61,270 nucleotides of DNA from CAZGMJ01 sp964526785 (GTDB lineage: Bacteria; Planctomycetota; Phycisphaerae; Sedimentisphaerales; Anaerobacaceae): the NCBI GenBank assembly GCA_964526785.1, contig CAZGMJ010000034.1, forward strand, positions 1-61,270, given 5' to 3'. Both the position numbers and the translations under genes were made by a program. Shown here in pieces: positions 51,361-60,700 of the stretch; position 1 is the first letter of the stretch, and each line of letters begins with the position of its first letter. Below the pieces are notes generated by a model. That model worked only from the letters and a program-made list of their open reading frames with translations. It was not told where the DNA came from and searched no databases.

Positions 51361-52254
51361 TTACCCCCTTTCTGTCACAGGTTGCCTGTTCATACGCTCG
51401 GGCTCGTGCAGCCTGAGCACAAAAGTTCCAATTTCGCAATCCAGATGCCGCGCGATCACCGCACACTTCGCCTGCAGCAGGAAGAATATGTCGCGATCAG
51501 CATCGTTCAGCGTCTCGTAGTTCCCCTGTCCCTTGGAAATCACCATGTCTGCCCGCTCGAACCGTTCGCGAAAATCCTCGCTGCACCGCTCGAGAATCGT
51601 CCCCGGCGAGTTGTCACCGTTGTCGATAATTGCGACAATATCCGCCAGCCCCGCCTCCTCGGCGTCCTCCAGCAGCGCATCGTTCAAAATCGGGCTGCCC
51701 TTGACCGCCAGCGTCACCTTCCCCGCCCCCAGCCGCTCGATCAGCAGCCGGTCGAAAACGATCTCCCCGGCGTTGTCCGCGATATACAGAATCTCCGCCG
51801 CCGCCTTCGCACTGCTGCCAAACGCATCCAGCGCCATCGTGTCGAACGGCACGTGCAGCGCCTTATCCAGCGTCCGCCGAATCTTCGCCTCGCCCGCGTG
51901 CACGCCGATACCGAAATCGATGATATTGCCCGCAATCGCAAGCCGCACCGCCGCCTCCATCGGGTCGTCCGCCTCCGCAATCGCCTCTCTCGCCTCCGGC
52001 AGCATCTCCAGCGCCAGCCGGTTGTACCGCCGCTTCAGCGCATAGTACGCATCAGCCGCGCCCGTCAGCTCCCGAATCCGGCTGTGCAGCCGCTGCGCAC
52101 GCGCAGGCGGACTCATGCTGTAATCCAGATCCAGCGCCATCTGCAGTGCCTCGCGCAGCACCTGCTCGTGAATCCGCTCGTCGTCGCTCACCATCCGCGC
52201 CGAATCCAGCGCCTGCCTGATCGCACACGGCACACAATCAAAATATGTTCGCAT
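51361..52254 (-). CDS. DUF89 family protein
   Basis: A 297-residue DUF89 protein with the N-terminal YFDCVPCAIRQALDSARMV. The metal-site signatures are ILYIADNAGEIVFDRLLIE (Asp-Asn pair), VKGSPILNDAL and VISKGQGNYETL. The family comprises metal-dependent phosphatases or related enzymes proposed to repair damaged metabolites. It is the first gene of the ORP/MinD operon, and DUF89 genes are found with such operons in other anaerobes. About 150 bases separate the start from the predicted promoter. Confidence 0.88.
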   Translation of the reverse strand: MRTYFDCVPCAIRQALDSARMVSDDERIHEQVLREALQMALDLDYSMSPPARAQRLHSRIRELTGAADAYYALKRRYNRLALEMLPEAREAIAEADDPMEAAVRLAIAGNIIDFGIGVHAGEAKIRRTLDKALHVPFDTMALDAFGSSAKAAAEILYIADNAGEIVFDRLLIERLGAGKVTLAVKGSPILNDALLEDAEEAGLADIVAIIDNGDNSPGTILERCSEDFRERFERADMVISKGQGNYETLNDADRDIFFLLQAKCAVIARHLDCEIGTFVLRLHEPERMNRQPVTERG

Positions 52255-52408
52255 CCCGGCCTTTCAATCTGTGGCTCACCAGAAAAACGTGTGGACGATT
52301 CCTCTCTCCGCTGCCCACTAATCATTCCAGAGAGCCCCATGTGTAATTGTCAAACCAACCGCTCCGAACCCCGCCCAATCGGCGAGCCGCGAAGCACCAC
52401 CTATATAT

Positions 52409-52437
52409 ATTATGGGCATATGCTCATAATTGTTCAA
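52409..52437 (-). promoter_or_regulatory. promoter with 22-bp palindromic operator for the ORP/MinD operon
   Basis: The palindrome at 52409-52430 (halves ATTATGGGCAT and ATGCTCATAAT) has one mismatched pair. On the minus strand it covers the spacer and -10 of a promoter with -35 TTGAAC (52432-52437), 17-base spacing and -10 CATAAT (52409-52414). A bound protein would block polymerase. In the rest of 52255-52792 I see no gene, only AT-rich leader sequence of the helicase gene. Confidence 0.6.
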
Positions 52438-52792
52438 ACAGTTTTTCGCCAAAATCTCACTTTTTCTTTAGCCCAAACACCATACCCACCGTGCTTTCCG
52501 CCCCGGCGCACACGGCTTGCCCCCTGTCCTTGCCGCCCGGGATTCTCAACATTTTCCAAATTCACCTTGCAAAACCGCCGATATACCGCTATAAGTAATG
52601 TTGCGTGTATTGGCATACAGGATAGTGCCAGGGCGGAAACACGCATTCTGCAGCGAATACGCCCCTTTTTGAATAACTTTGTGACCCTTCTGCGGATCCT
52701 TGAACCCCCCGCAAAGCAACTTCACAGAAACGATTTCCGGCCGATCTACGTCTTTGGCCGGAGCAAATACAATATTTTTTTAGGATCATCTA

Positions 52793-54280
52793 ATGCCGTT
52801 TCAAAAAATTGGTCTCTCAGACCCGCTGGTGCAGGGCATCCTTGCCACCGGCTACACCGCCCCGACTGAAATTCAGTCGCAGGCAATCCCCGCCGCAATC
52901 GAAGGCAGGGACATCATTGGCTGCGCCCAGACCGGCACAGGCAAAACCGCAGCATTCGTGCTGCCGCTGTTGAACCGCCTCTCCCACGAGAAGGCGTCGA
53001 AAAGCAAAGCCGTCAAAGCACTTATCGTAACGCCCACCCGCGAGCTCGCCGCACAGATCGAACAGTGCATCCTCGACTACGGCCGATTCGTAAAGCTGCG
53101 ATCGCTCTGCATCTACGGCGGCGTCAATATCAACCCGCAACTGACCGCTCTCCGCAAAGGCGTGGACATCGTCGTCGCAACCCCCGGCCGCCTCCTCGAC
53201 CACATGCAGCGGCGCACCATCGACCTCGCGCACATCGAAGTCCTCGTCCTCGACGAGGCCGACCGCATGTTCGACATGGGCTTCATCAACGACGTCAGAA
53301 AGATCGTCGCCGCTCTGCCGAAAAAGCGACAGACCATGCTCTTCTCCGCGACCATGCCGCCGGAAGTAAAAGCCCTCGCCAAAGACATGCAGCGCTCGCC
53401 CAAAATGATCCAGATAGGCCGCCAGCAGAACCCCATCGAAACCATCACCCAGTACGTCTACCCCGTCCCGAAGGAGCTCAAAGTCAGCCTCCTCCTGCAC
53501 ATGCTCAAAACGCGGAACATGTATAGCGTCCTGGTCTTCTCGCGGACCAAGTACGGGGCCGACAAGATCAAACGCAAACTCGAAAAGGCCGGCATCACCG
53601 CAATCGCTATCCACTCGAACCGAACGCAGCGACAACGCCAGAGCGCCCTCGACGGTTTCAAGAGCGGCAGGTTCCAGGTCATGGTCGCAACAGACATCGC
53701 CGCCCGCGGTATCGACGTCACCGGCATCTCCCACGTCATAAACTTCGACGTCCCCGCAGTCGCCGAGGACTATATTCACCGCATCGGCCGCACCGGCCGC
53801 GCCGCCGCAACGGGCGACGCAATCACCTTCGTCGCCGATGGCGAGAAGAAATACTTCCGCAACATCGAAAGATTCATCGACCGCAAATTCAAAATGCAGG
53901 AATGCGAAGGCTTTTCATACGCCGCAACCAACCAGACCAAACCGCCGGCTGCGAGCCAGTCCGGACAGACCCGAAGAAAAGCGAAAAAGCCGGCCGCGAA
54001 GAAGCCCGCACAACCCGTTGCACAAACCGACTCTGTCGCACAAAGCATAAAACGCTCCGGCCCGGCCTTCATCAAACGCAGCCGCATCGCTTCCGCCCAA
54101 AACCCGAAATCCGCCGGCGCCCGTAACTCCCGAAAGACCACCGACGGACCCGCAACCGGCAGACCAAAGCGAAAGAAGAAACGCGCTTCCACCAACCCGA
54201 AAGACCACGGCCACACCCGCCACTCTGGAAATCTCTCAAGAGCCGCAAGAAGAAAACGAAAAAAACGCGCCGCTACATAA
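52793..54280 (+). CDS. DEAD-box RNA helicase
   Basis: 495 residues. All helicase motifs are present: Q-motif (FQKIGLSDPLVQ and PTEIQSQAIP), AQTGTGKT, PTRELAAQIE, VLDEADRMFDMGF, FSATMP, ATDIAARGIDV and HRIGRTGRAA. The core ends at about residue 375. It is followed by a ~120-residue Lys/Arg/Pro/Ala-rich tail, as in RhlE-type helicases acting on ribosome assembly or cold shock. The end of the tail is encoded by sequence resembling a nearby intergenic repeat. The ribosome-binding site is weak (AGGATCATCTA). Confidence 0.92.
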   Translation: MPFQKIGLSDPLVQGILATGYTAPTEIQSQAIPAAIEGRDIIGCAQTGTGKTAAFVLPLLNRLSHEKASKSKAVKALIVTPTRELAAQIEQCILDYGRFVKLRSLCIYGGVNINPQLTALRKGVDIVVATPGRLLDHMQRRTIDLAHIEVLVLDEADRMFDMGFINDVRKIVAALPKKRQTMLFSATMPPEVKALAKDMQRSPKMIQIGRQQNPIETITQYVYPVPKELKVSLLLHMLKTRNMYSVLVFSRTKYGADKIKRKLEKAGITAIAIHSNRTQRQRQSALDGFKSGRFQVMVATDIAARGIDVTGISHVINFDVPAVAEDYIHRIGRTGRAAATGDAITFVADGEKKYFRNIERFIDRKFKMQECEGFSYAATNQTKPPAASQSGQTRRKAKKPAAKKPAQPVAQTDSVAQSIKRSGPAFIKRSRIASAQNPKSAGARNSRKTTDGPATGRPKRKKKRASTNPKDHGHTRHSGNLSRAARRKRKKRAAT

Positions 54281-54298
54281 ACACACTATCAACGGATC

Positions 54299-54322
54299 GG
54301 GACAGCCCCCAAAGGCTGTCCC
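54299..54322 (+). terminator. terminator hairpin after the helicase (repeat copy 1)
   Basis: GGGACAGCC / GGCTGTCCC, a 9-bp stem with a CCCAAA loop followed by GCTCTTTCC, 18 bases after the stop. The same hairpin recurs at 54423-54460 and 55405-55430. Confidence 0.7.
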
Positions 54323-54422
54323 GCTCTTTCCAACTCACGCCCGGCTCCCTGTCAACTCGACCGAAGTCACACCGAAAGGGTGACGAAGCGGAGACACGCA
54401 CCGCAACTCAACCAAGCTAGTC

Positions 54423-54460
54423 GAGCACCGGGACAGCGCCCAAAGGCTGTCCCGGTGCTC
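54423..54460. repeat. hairpin repeat copy 2
   Basis: A perfect 15-bp stem (GAGCACCGGGACAGC with its complement) around GCCCAAAG, an extended version of copies 1 and 3. It is preceded by the sequence CGCAACTCAACCAAGCTAGT, which also precedes copy 3 with two changes. The surrounding gap 54281-54781 otherwise holds a palindromic repeat (about 54480-54525) and the lipoprotein promoter. Confidence 0.7.
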
Positions 54461-54479
54461 TTGAGTCACCGCAATACTA

Positions 54480-54525
54480 CGTGTCATCTCGAGCGCAACG
54501 AAGTGGAGTCGAGAGATATCCGCAC
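54480..54525. repeat. dispersed palindromic repeat, copy 1
   Basis: GTGTCATCTCGAGCGCAACG followed by AAGTGGAGTCGAGAGATATC. The ends TCTCGA and TCGAGA are inverted. Related sequences are at about 55470-55525 and 57258-57295. No reading frame is associated. Confidence 0.6.
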
Positions 54526-54688
54526 CGCAAGAGAAGCTGCCCTCTTACGCATCGCACACCTCGAAAACTCCAGCCGCAATCACTCATCATACTCCTCCAC
54601 CATCTCAACAGTCCTTCCGCATATATGGATGCCTCCCCAATCCGTTCTGTGGAGAAATCGCGCAGATGCTATTTAGTCTTTTCCTCTA

Positions 54689-54717
54689 TTGAAGCGCAAT
54701 CCGGCAATTGCTATAAT
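54689..54717 (+). promoter_or_regulatory. promoter of the lipoprotein gene
   Basis: -35 TTGAAG (54689-54694), a 17-base spacer and a consensus TATAAT (54712-54717), 65 bases before the lipoprotein start. Confidence 0.65.
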
Positions 54718-54781
54718 CCCGCGATTATTTCTTGGCAGGTGTTCTGTCAACCGACAATAAACCGAAAGGATGGCTACATCT

Positions 54782-55345
54782 ATGAACAAAACGATCGTCT
54801 CGGCATTTGCAGTTCTGTTGATTCTTTCTGCATGTGCCTCTCTCTCCGGCTGCAAAAAGTCACCGACCGAACCCCCCGCGGAAACCTCGCAGTCAACCGA
54901 ATCCGTCAAGCCGGCCGCAAAGCCCGAAAGGAAGGCCCCCGCAAGACCTGAGTTGCTCGCCCCGGGCCGCACGGCAGTCTGCGAAGACGTCGAGATCACT
55001 CTGCTCGGAACAAGAAAGGCAACCGAATACACGAAGACTCCCGATCAGGGCAAAGGATACGTAGTCCTTCGATTCAGAGTCAAGAACCTCGGCGACGAGG
55101 AAATGTACGGCGACGTCAGCAGGAACCTCCAATGGCGAGCGGCCGAATCGGACAGACGAGAAGGATACGAGCGCACGACAGGCGTCGACCTCAACAATCC
55201 TGAAGACTCGCATCTGGCTCCGGGACAGCAGGCCGAATTCGAAGCCGTCTACATGATGCCCAACGACACAACCGAAGTCGAATTCCACTACGTCCCCGGC
55301 TACAACCCCATTGAAAAAGCCCGCTGGAAAATCAAAATCCAGTAA
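54782..55345 (+). CDS. lipoprotein with DUF4352-like domain
   Basis: 187 residues. The N-terminus is a type II signal with two possible lipoboxes (LSAC at Cys18 and LSGC at Cys24); the second is the more canonical. A Pro/Glu/Lys-rich linker leads to an immunoglobulin-like DUF4352-type domain (about 60-185: CEDVEITLLG, then KGYVVLRFRVKNLGDEEMYG and LAPGQQAEFEAVYMMPNDTT). Such domains stabilise exported lipoproteins; the ligand is unknown. AAAGG lies eleven bases before the ATG at 54782. A terminator hairpin follows. Confidence 0.75.
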   Translation: MNKTIVSAFAVLLILSACASLSGCKKSPTEPPAETSQSTESVKPAAKPERKAPARPELLAPGRTAVCEDVEITLLGTRKATEYTKTPDQGKGYVVLRFRVKNLGDEEMYGDVSRNLQWRAAESDRREGYERTTGVDLNNPEDSHLAPGQQAEFEAVYMMPNDTTEVEFHYVPGYNPIEKARWKIKIQ

Positions 55346-55404
55346 GAACCGCAAGAAGAAAACAAAAAAGAACGCACCGCAACCCAACCAAGCTAATCGA
55401 GCAC

Positions 55405-55430
55405 CGGGACAGCGCCCAAAGGCTGTCCCG
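55405..55430 (+). terminator. terminator hairpin after the lipoprotein gene (repeat copy 3)
   Basis: CGGGACAGC / GCTGTCCCG stem with a GCCCAAAG loop and a TTTTCTT tail, a convincing intrinsic terminator 60 bases after the stop. Confidence 0.75.
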
Positions 55431-55469
55431 TTTTCTTCAACTCACGCCCCAGCGCGTCACCGCCCCACC

Positions 55470-55525
55470 ACGTGTCATTTCGACCGGAGTGAGCAACGCG
55501 AACGTAGCGGAGAAATCTCCACACC
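55470..55525. repeat. dispersed palindromic repeat, copy 2
   Basis: GTGTCATTTCGACCGGAGTG followed by AGCAACGCGAACGTAGCGGA and GAAATCTCC, similar in plan to the copy at 54480. The rest of 55526-55818 has no gene or element I can support apart from the AGGGAG ribosome-binding site of the next gene. Confidence 0.55.
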
Positions 55526-55818
55526 GAGAAGTACTCGACCCAACGCGATCGCTCAGTCCCACCGAATAACGTAGCGTGCCGAGTTGCCCCACCATTCTCC
55601 TCTGTGACACACTGACCCTGCAGTGTTCAGTTGCCAGCACAATCACTCCGTTGCTTGAATTCATGTCCTCCATCCCCTTGACGCTCAAGTACATGCCACA
55701 GATTGCCGACAGGAAACCTATGGGAAAATCATGGGACTGAGGAGGGATTATTGCCCAAATCTATCTCATCGGAAGACATAATGGAACCCTATTATGAACT
55801 CTGCAAAGGGAGTCTGAA

Positions 55819-56283
55819 ATGGCACTTTACGTGAAGAGGCTGTGCCCCAATTGCCAATATGTGCTAGAGGGTTACACGCACGATTATAAGACCATCGGTA
55901 CTCCATTCACGATTTGTCCTAATTGCGAGACTGCTGTTCGCCTATCACACGTCAACGAATGGGATTTGATGTCCCCGCTGCAGAAGAAACACTATCTGCT
56001 AAGCCACATCTGGACATCCCTGCTCTGGACTGTGGGCGGCCTGGTCGTCGGAATGCTCATAGGTGCGGTCTTCTTGGGTGTCGATGTGACCTCACCTCGA
56101 TTGGCAGGCAGAGAACCTGGGTTCATTGCCATCAATATAATCCTAAGTGCAGCGACGGCATTCTCCATTCGCTCTGTGCTTTTCAAGAGGCAGATTCGAG
56201 AATCCCGCAAACGGTTGCAGAACGACAAATATCGCCAAACACTTTGCAGCATAGGAATATCCGAGGCACAACTGAAGACATGA
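55819..56283 (+). CDS. hypothetical zinc-ribbon membrane protein
   Basis: 154 residues. An N-terminal zinc ribbon (CPNCQYVLEGYTHDY, then CPNCETAVRLS) is followed by two membrane helices (LLWTVGGLVVGMLIGAVFLGV and FIAINIILSAATAFSI) and a basic cytoplasmic tail (KRQIRESRKRLQND). No named family is recognised. AGGGAG supports the ATG. The next gene begins 10 bases after its stop, so the two are co-transcribed. The lower GC content and codon use of this pair differ from the neighbours and may reflect transfer. Confidence 0.7.
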   Translation: MALYVKRLCPNCQYVLEGYTHDYKTIGTPFTICPNCETAVRLSHVNEWDLMSPLQKKHYLLSHIWTSLLWTVGGLVVGMLIGAVFLGVDVTSPRLAGREPGFIAINIILSAATAFSIRSVLFKRQIRESRKRLQNDKYRQTLCSIGISEAQLKT

Positions 56284-56293
56284 GGTACTGTCG

Positions 56294-56815
56294 GTGGACC
56301 CTTGCCATTTCAATGATTGGCTGCACGACTTTAGCAAGCAATTGGAGCATATCTGCCCTCCCGGGCGCTATACCGTGCCCAACGCGGAGACGCTGCGAAC
56401 CCTTGCAACCTTCTTAGTGGCCTGGGCGGTCTTTGAAGATATGAAACTCCCAGGCGGAAATATGAGACAACGCTTTGAGGATATCGCAAACAATGTGAAT
56501 GGAGATGAAATGCCGGAACTCGTAGCAGTATTCTCATTCTGGAAACAACGCTACACGACTGACGGCAAGACTAATAGTCTCTTTGAAGGGCTTCACTGGC
56601 AAAAATCGTCCCAAGACGCAAAGACCATTACCACTGATGTTCTCGAAGGTCGTGACGATTCACAAGAGGGGAAGATTCAGGCTCTGCTATGGATCACCTA
56701 CAGACTCAGGAACAATCTCTTTCACGGCCCCAAAATGCGTATAGACATAAATCAACAAGTGGACAACCTAGTGCATGCTCGCAGTCTCCTCCAAGCACTT
56801 CTGACTCAATCATAA
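56294..56815 (+). CDS. HEPN-like hypothetical protein
   Basis: 173 residues, all-helical by composition. The C-terminal motif YRLRNNLFHG has the arginine-x(4)-histidine spacing of HEPN domains, which include RNases of toxin and defence systems as well as non-catalytic members. A short N-terminal part begins MDPCHFNDWLHDF. A GTG start with GAGG eight bases upstream is likely. It forms a two-gene unit with the zinc-ribbon membrane protein. No nucleotidyltransferase (MNT) partner is visible, so a classical HEPN/MNT toxin-antitoxin pair is not supported. Confidence 0.6.
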   Translation: MDPCHFNDWLHDFSKQLEHICPPGRYTVPNAETLRTLATFLVAWAVFEDMKLPGGNMRQRFEDIANNVNGDEMPELVAVFSFWKQRYTTDGKTNSLFEGLHWQKSSQDAKTITTDVLEGRDDSQEGKIQALLWITYRLRNNLFHGPKMRIDINQQVDNLVHARSLLQALLTQS

Positions 56816-57756
56816 CCAACTCGACGATTCCCAATCACGTACCATCATTCAGCCCAGCCCCCTCCAACGAATACCAGCAACATGTACTCTTTGGGCTACC
56901 GCCGTTCCGTCATCGCAAATCCCTTCGAACGCCCCGGCCGATTCCACCAGCATATTATACCACACCCATCCCCCTGCACACGCCTAATCCGCCCTCCATG
57001 CCGCCTTTCTTTTTTTTCATATTTCCCTGAACATTTCACTCCCGTCGAACGTCTATATGGTTAGTAGATATCTAACACGTTCGCCGTAACTGAAACAGAC
57101 AAACACCGGTAGATCGATGACGCCAAACCCATCTTTCCAATCTTCGCCTTTGGCCTTGCTTCCGCCAATCCCGCCAGGCGTTCCTCCTCCGAAGACCGCT
57201 TCCTCGGGTCGGCCCGTACATGTTGCGCAGCAACCGACACCTTCCATATCAAGCTCGGTGTCGTCTCGAGCGAGCACAGCGAGTCGAGAGATATCCCCTC
57301 CGGCTATGCAGAAATATGCAAAACAAACCCAATCGACACCCTTCTACATGGACTCGATTGTCGTCCCGAGCGAGTGGAACGGCTCGCCCTTTGAATGGAC
57401 AAATGCGCAAAACAAACCCAATTTCAACATGGGAAAATACACCGCTCATGCGAGTGCCAACCTATACCCCCAGACGCGCACCCATCCGGAACCCAAACGT
57501 GCAAAACAAAGCCAATAGTAAATTAGGTAAGACGCAACACCCTGCGGATATTTACCAATTGTGCCCCCGCGGCAGCGGAATCAAAAACAAAGCCAATGAC
57601 AAAATAGGCAAGCGCACGCCAGCCCTGCCGCCCCGCCGTCCCGGCTTGAAATCCGTCCCCGCTGCGACAGCGCACAGACCCCCTGCGCAGCGAATCGCTG
57701 CCTCGCTCAGTTACCGCCGGACCGTCCCCGCTCGGCATCCGACTGGCCGCCCCTCT
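56816..57756. repeat. repeat-rich intergenic region with four AAACAAAnCCAAT units
   Basis: No convincing gene is present. Four copies of the core GCAAAACAAACCCAAT or GCAAAACAAAGCCAAT (starting at 57318, 57407, 57501 and 57583) are 82-94 bases apart. The last two extend into a shared AAATTAGGTAAG-like segment. Two dispersed palindromic repeats (about 57258-57295 and 57355-57392) occur in the same stretch. Repeat spacing and length do not fit CRISPR. 56816-57250 itself holds nothing I can assign. Confidence 0.6.
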
Positions 57757-60700
57757 CTACTTATCCCCGTAACACAGCAGCGAGCCGCATTCGGTCACCA
57801 TGAACAGTCGCCCGTCGGCGGCCGCCATGCCGTCGAACGCCGGCAGATAGTCCAGCTTCTGCTCCGAGAGCTTCTCGCCCGTATCCTTGGCGAAGACCTG
57901 CATAACACCGCCATGCTTGCCCTTGAGCCACTCGGCCTGAAGCGTCATCTTCTCCTGATACTCCTTCTCATTCGAGCGGCCCCACAACGCCTTCTCATCG
58001 GCCACGTCGCGCGGCCCGGCCACAAAAATCCGGTCGTTCGCCAGCACCATCGCGCGGGCCATGATCTCGGGCTCCTCCTGGACCCAGTCATAGTCCAGGG
58101 CGCTGAGCTTGACGGCCGGCTGGGCGGCCAGATGCTTCCAGTCCACGCTGTGCGCCGCCAGGGGCTCGTCGGCCGGATACCGCCCCTTGACCCACGTCCC
58201 TTCCAGCCGCGGAATGCCTACCTTCCGGCTCGGCCGCTTGGACGCGCAGAACAGCCGGTACTCGCTCACCGACGTGTTGCACATCAACTCGGGATCCCGG
58301 CCGTAAGAATAGGCGTTCTCTTCATCGATGCACATGATCCGGCCGCACGGAACGCGCTTGGGCGGCAACTGGAATTCCGCCCAACCCTCGCCCGCGGCCC
58401 GGCCGTAGATCCAGTAGGTCCGCTGGTGCCAGCTATCGTCCAGAAAGGAGATGGGCGAGAAAAGATGCACCTCTTCGTCGTACTGCGTGTCCGGCCGCTG
58501 CGGCTCAACGCGAACGCGCTTGCCGTCCATCGTGAAGGTCTGCGATTTCATGTAAACGTACCGGCCGTCGCTCGAAAGGATGTCAGGCATGGCTACAGGC
58601 ATGTGCTTGCCCATGAGCATGTCTCCAAGCTCCTTCTCCGTGCCCGGAACGACGCGGTCCATAATCCGTTCATGCAGCAGTTCGCCGGTCTCGGGTTCGA
58701 GGATCACCATTCGCAGCCCGCCATCGAGGAACATCGAACGCCCGGCGACGCAATAGAGCTTGTCGTCCTGGATCAATACGCTGCCCGAAATGGGCCATAC
58801 CGATTCCAACTGGCCGTAGGACATGATCTTGTTCGCATTCGGAGCCACCCGGAACTTCCAGGCAAGCTCGCCGTCCGCCACGCAGACGCCGTACACGCAG
58901 CCGTCGGCACAGCCGAACAGCGCGAGGCCCTTGTAGATAGTCGGCGGCGAATCGACCCGGCCGTCCGCAACGAACTGCCACACCTGGCGACCGGAGGCCG
59001 CATCCAGTGCGTAGATCGTGTGCTCGTCGATGGCGCTGATAAACAGCTTGCCGTCGGCGACGGTCGGCTGGCTCACTTTCATGCCGAACCGCGCGCTCCA
59101 GATCGGCTCGACGTCGGCAGGCAGACTGGTCCTGACGTATCCCGTTCGTCCGTTGTCGTGCCGGAACGTCGGCCATTCGGACGAAGCGTACCGCGCCCGC
59201 TTGTCGCACTTGCCGTAAGCCGGCCCCTTGGTCCATCGCTCAGCGACAGGGTCCGCCTTGGCGGACTGGGCCTCGGGAGCCACCGCGCAGAAGCCGTTCA
59301 TCTTGGACTGATAGTAGCACGCGCAGGCGTGGGGAGTCGCGTAGACCATGCCGTTGGCGGGCATGATCCCGTAAACACAACCGCCGCGAATCCAGTGGTT
59401 ATTCTCCCACGTGTCGCGGGCCATGTCGTACACCGGCGTGCCCATCATCGGCGGCAGCAGGTACCGGACCGTCGCCCGGCCCGGGTAACACCGCTGATGA
59501 ATGTAGAACGACTTGATCGGGTTGCTGTGCTCGCCGACGATGCTGCCGTCGGCCGTGCTGTAAACGGTGAATGCACCGTTGTTGCGGCGCTGCAGTGCCC
59601 AGATCTTGTCCTCGATGACGTAGAAGTCCTCGAGGCTGAAGTGCCCCGAGCGGGGCTTCTTCTTGACCGACCAGAGCACGTCCCCGGTATCGAGGGATAT
59701 GGCGAATATCTCGCCCATCGGGGAAAAGATGATGCGGTCGTCGCGGATTACCAGTCGCGGACCCGCGTATCCCGTACGAATCAGCTTGGCGGTCGAGACT
59801 TTGGCCCGCCACAGTTCGGCGCCGCTGCGCTTGTTGAGGCCGATGACTTCTGCGCCGTCATAGAAGCAGACCATCTTGTCGTTTGCGGCCAGCGTCATCG
59901 GTGCCACGGGCATCGTCTTTTGCCAGAGCACGTCGCCCGTTTCGGCCTGTATGGCCTTGAGCACGCGGGCGCCCTTGTCCCGCGTCCAGCCCCAGGTCGT
60001 ATTGGCGCGGTCGCGCTCCCGCCAGCAGTTGGCGTTCTGCTGGTTGTAGTCGACGCGTGCTCGGTTGGGATCGACGGCCGCCAGCACGATGCCGTCCGAG
60101 ACGATCAACTCGAAGGTCGCCTCGGTGTTCTTGTACGTGCGAACGATGTTGCCCGTCGCGGCGTCCAGGCAGAGCAGATTCCGCTCGATGCCGGGCGCGA
60201 CGTAGACCCTGTCGCCGACGGCGACGAGCCTTCGCGGCAGCCAGCCCGGTCCGCTCTTCAATGGATAGAGCGGGTTGAACCAGTCGGGCATGGGCTTCTT
60301 CCAGAGGATGACTCCGTTGAAGGCGTCGCGTGCGGTCAGAGTGAACTCGGGCGGCAGTTGGATCGATTCGGTGGGGCCTTCGTCCATGACGTAGAAGATC
60401 CTGCCGGCGGCCGAGACCAGGGCCTGCATGCTGGCGGTGTGTTCGTGGCTTCTGGCCCACATCGGACCGCCCGTCCACCGCATGCCCCGCGGATAGCCGG
60501 CGACGCGGTCCTCGGAGACCCCGCTGCCCTGCGGGTCGTGCAAATAGTGCGTCCATTGATCGATCTGCGACGGCCGGGGCTTGCGAAGGGCCGTCCATCC
60601 TTCGGGGACGCCGGCTTTGGCGGTATCGAGCCCGGCAATCCGCCGGCTGCCCTTGATCAGGGCGAGTCCCTGCGGGGCGAGGACGCGCTCGATCTCGGCC

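Noticed and set aside
57117..57518. 133-codon Pro/Ser-rich frame as a gene
   Set aside because: It runs through several dispersed repeats, lacks a ribosome-binding site and has no domain; its peptide repeats come from the DNA repeats.
57318..57597. CRISPR array
   Set aside because: The repeat core is only 16 bases, spacers are 66-78 bases and uneven, and no cas genes are near.
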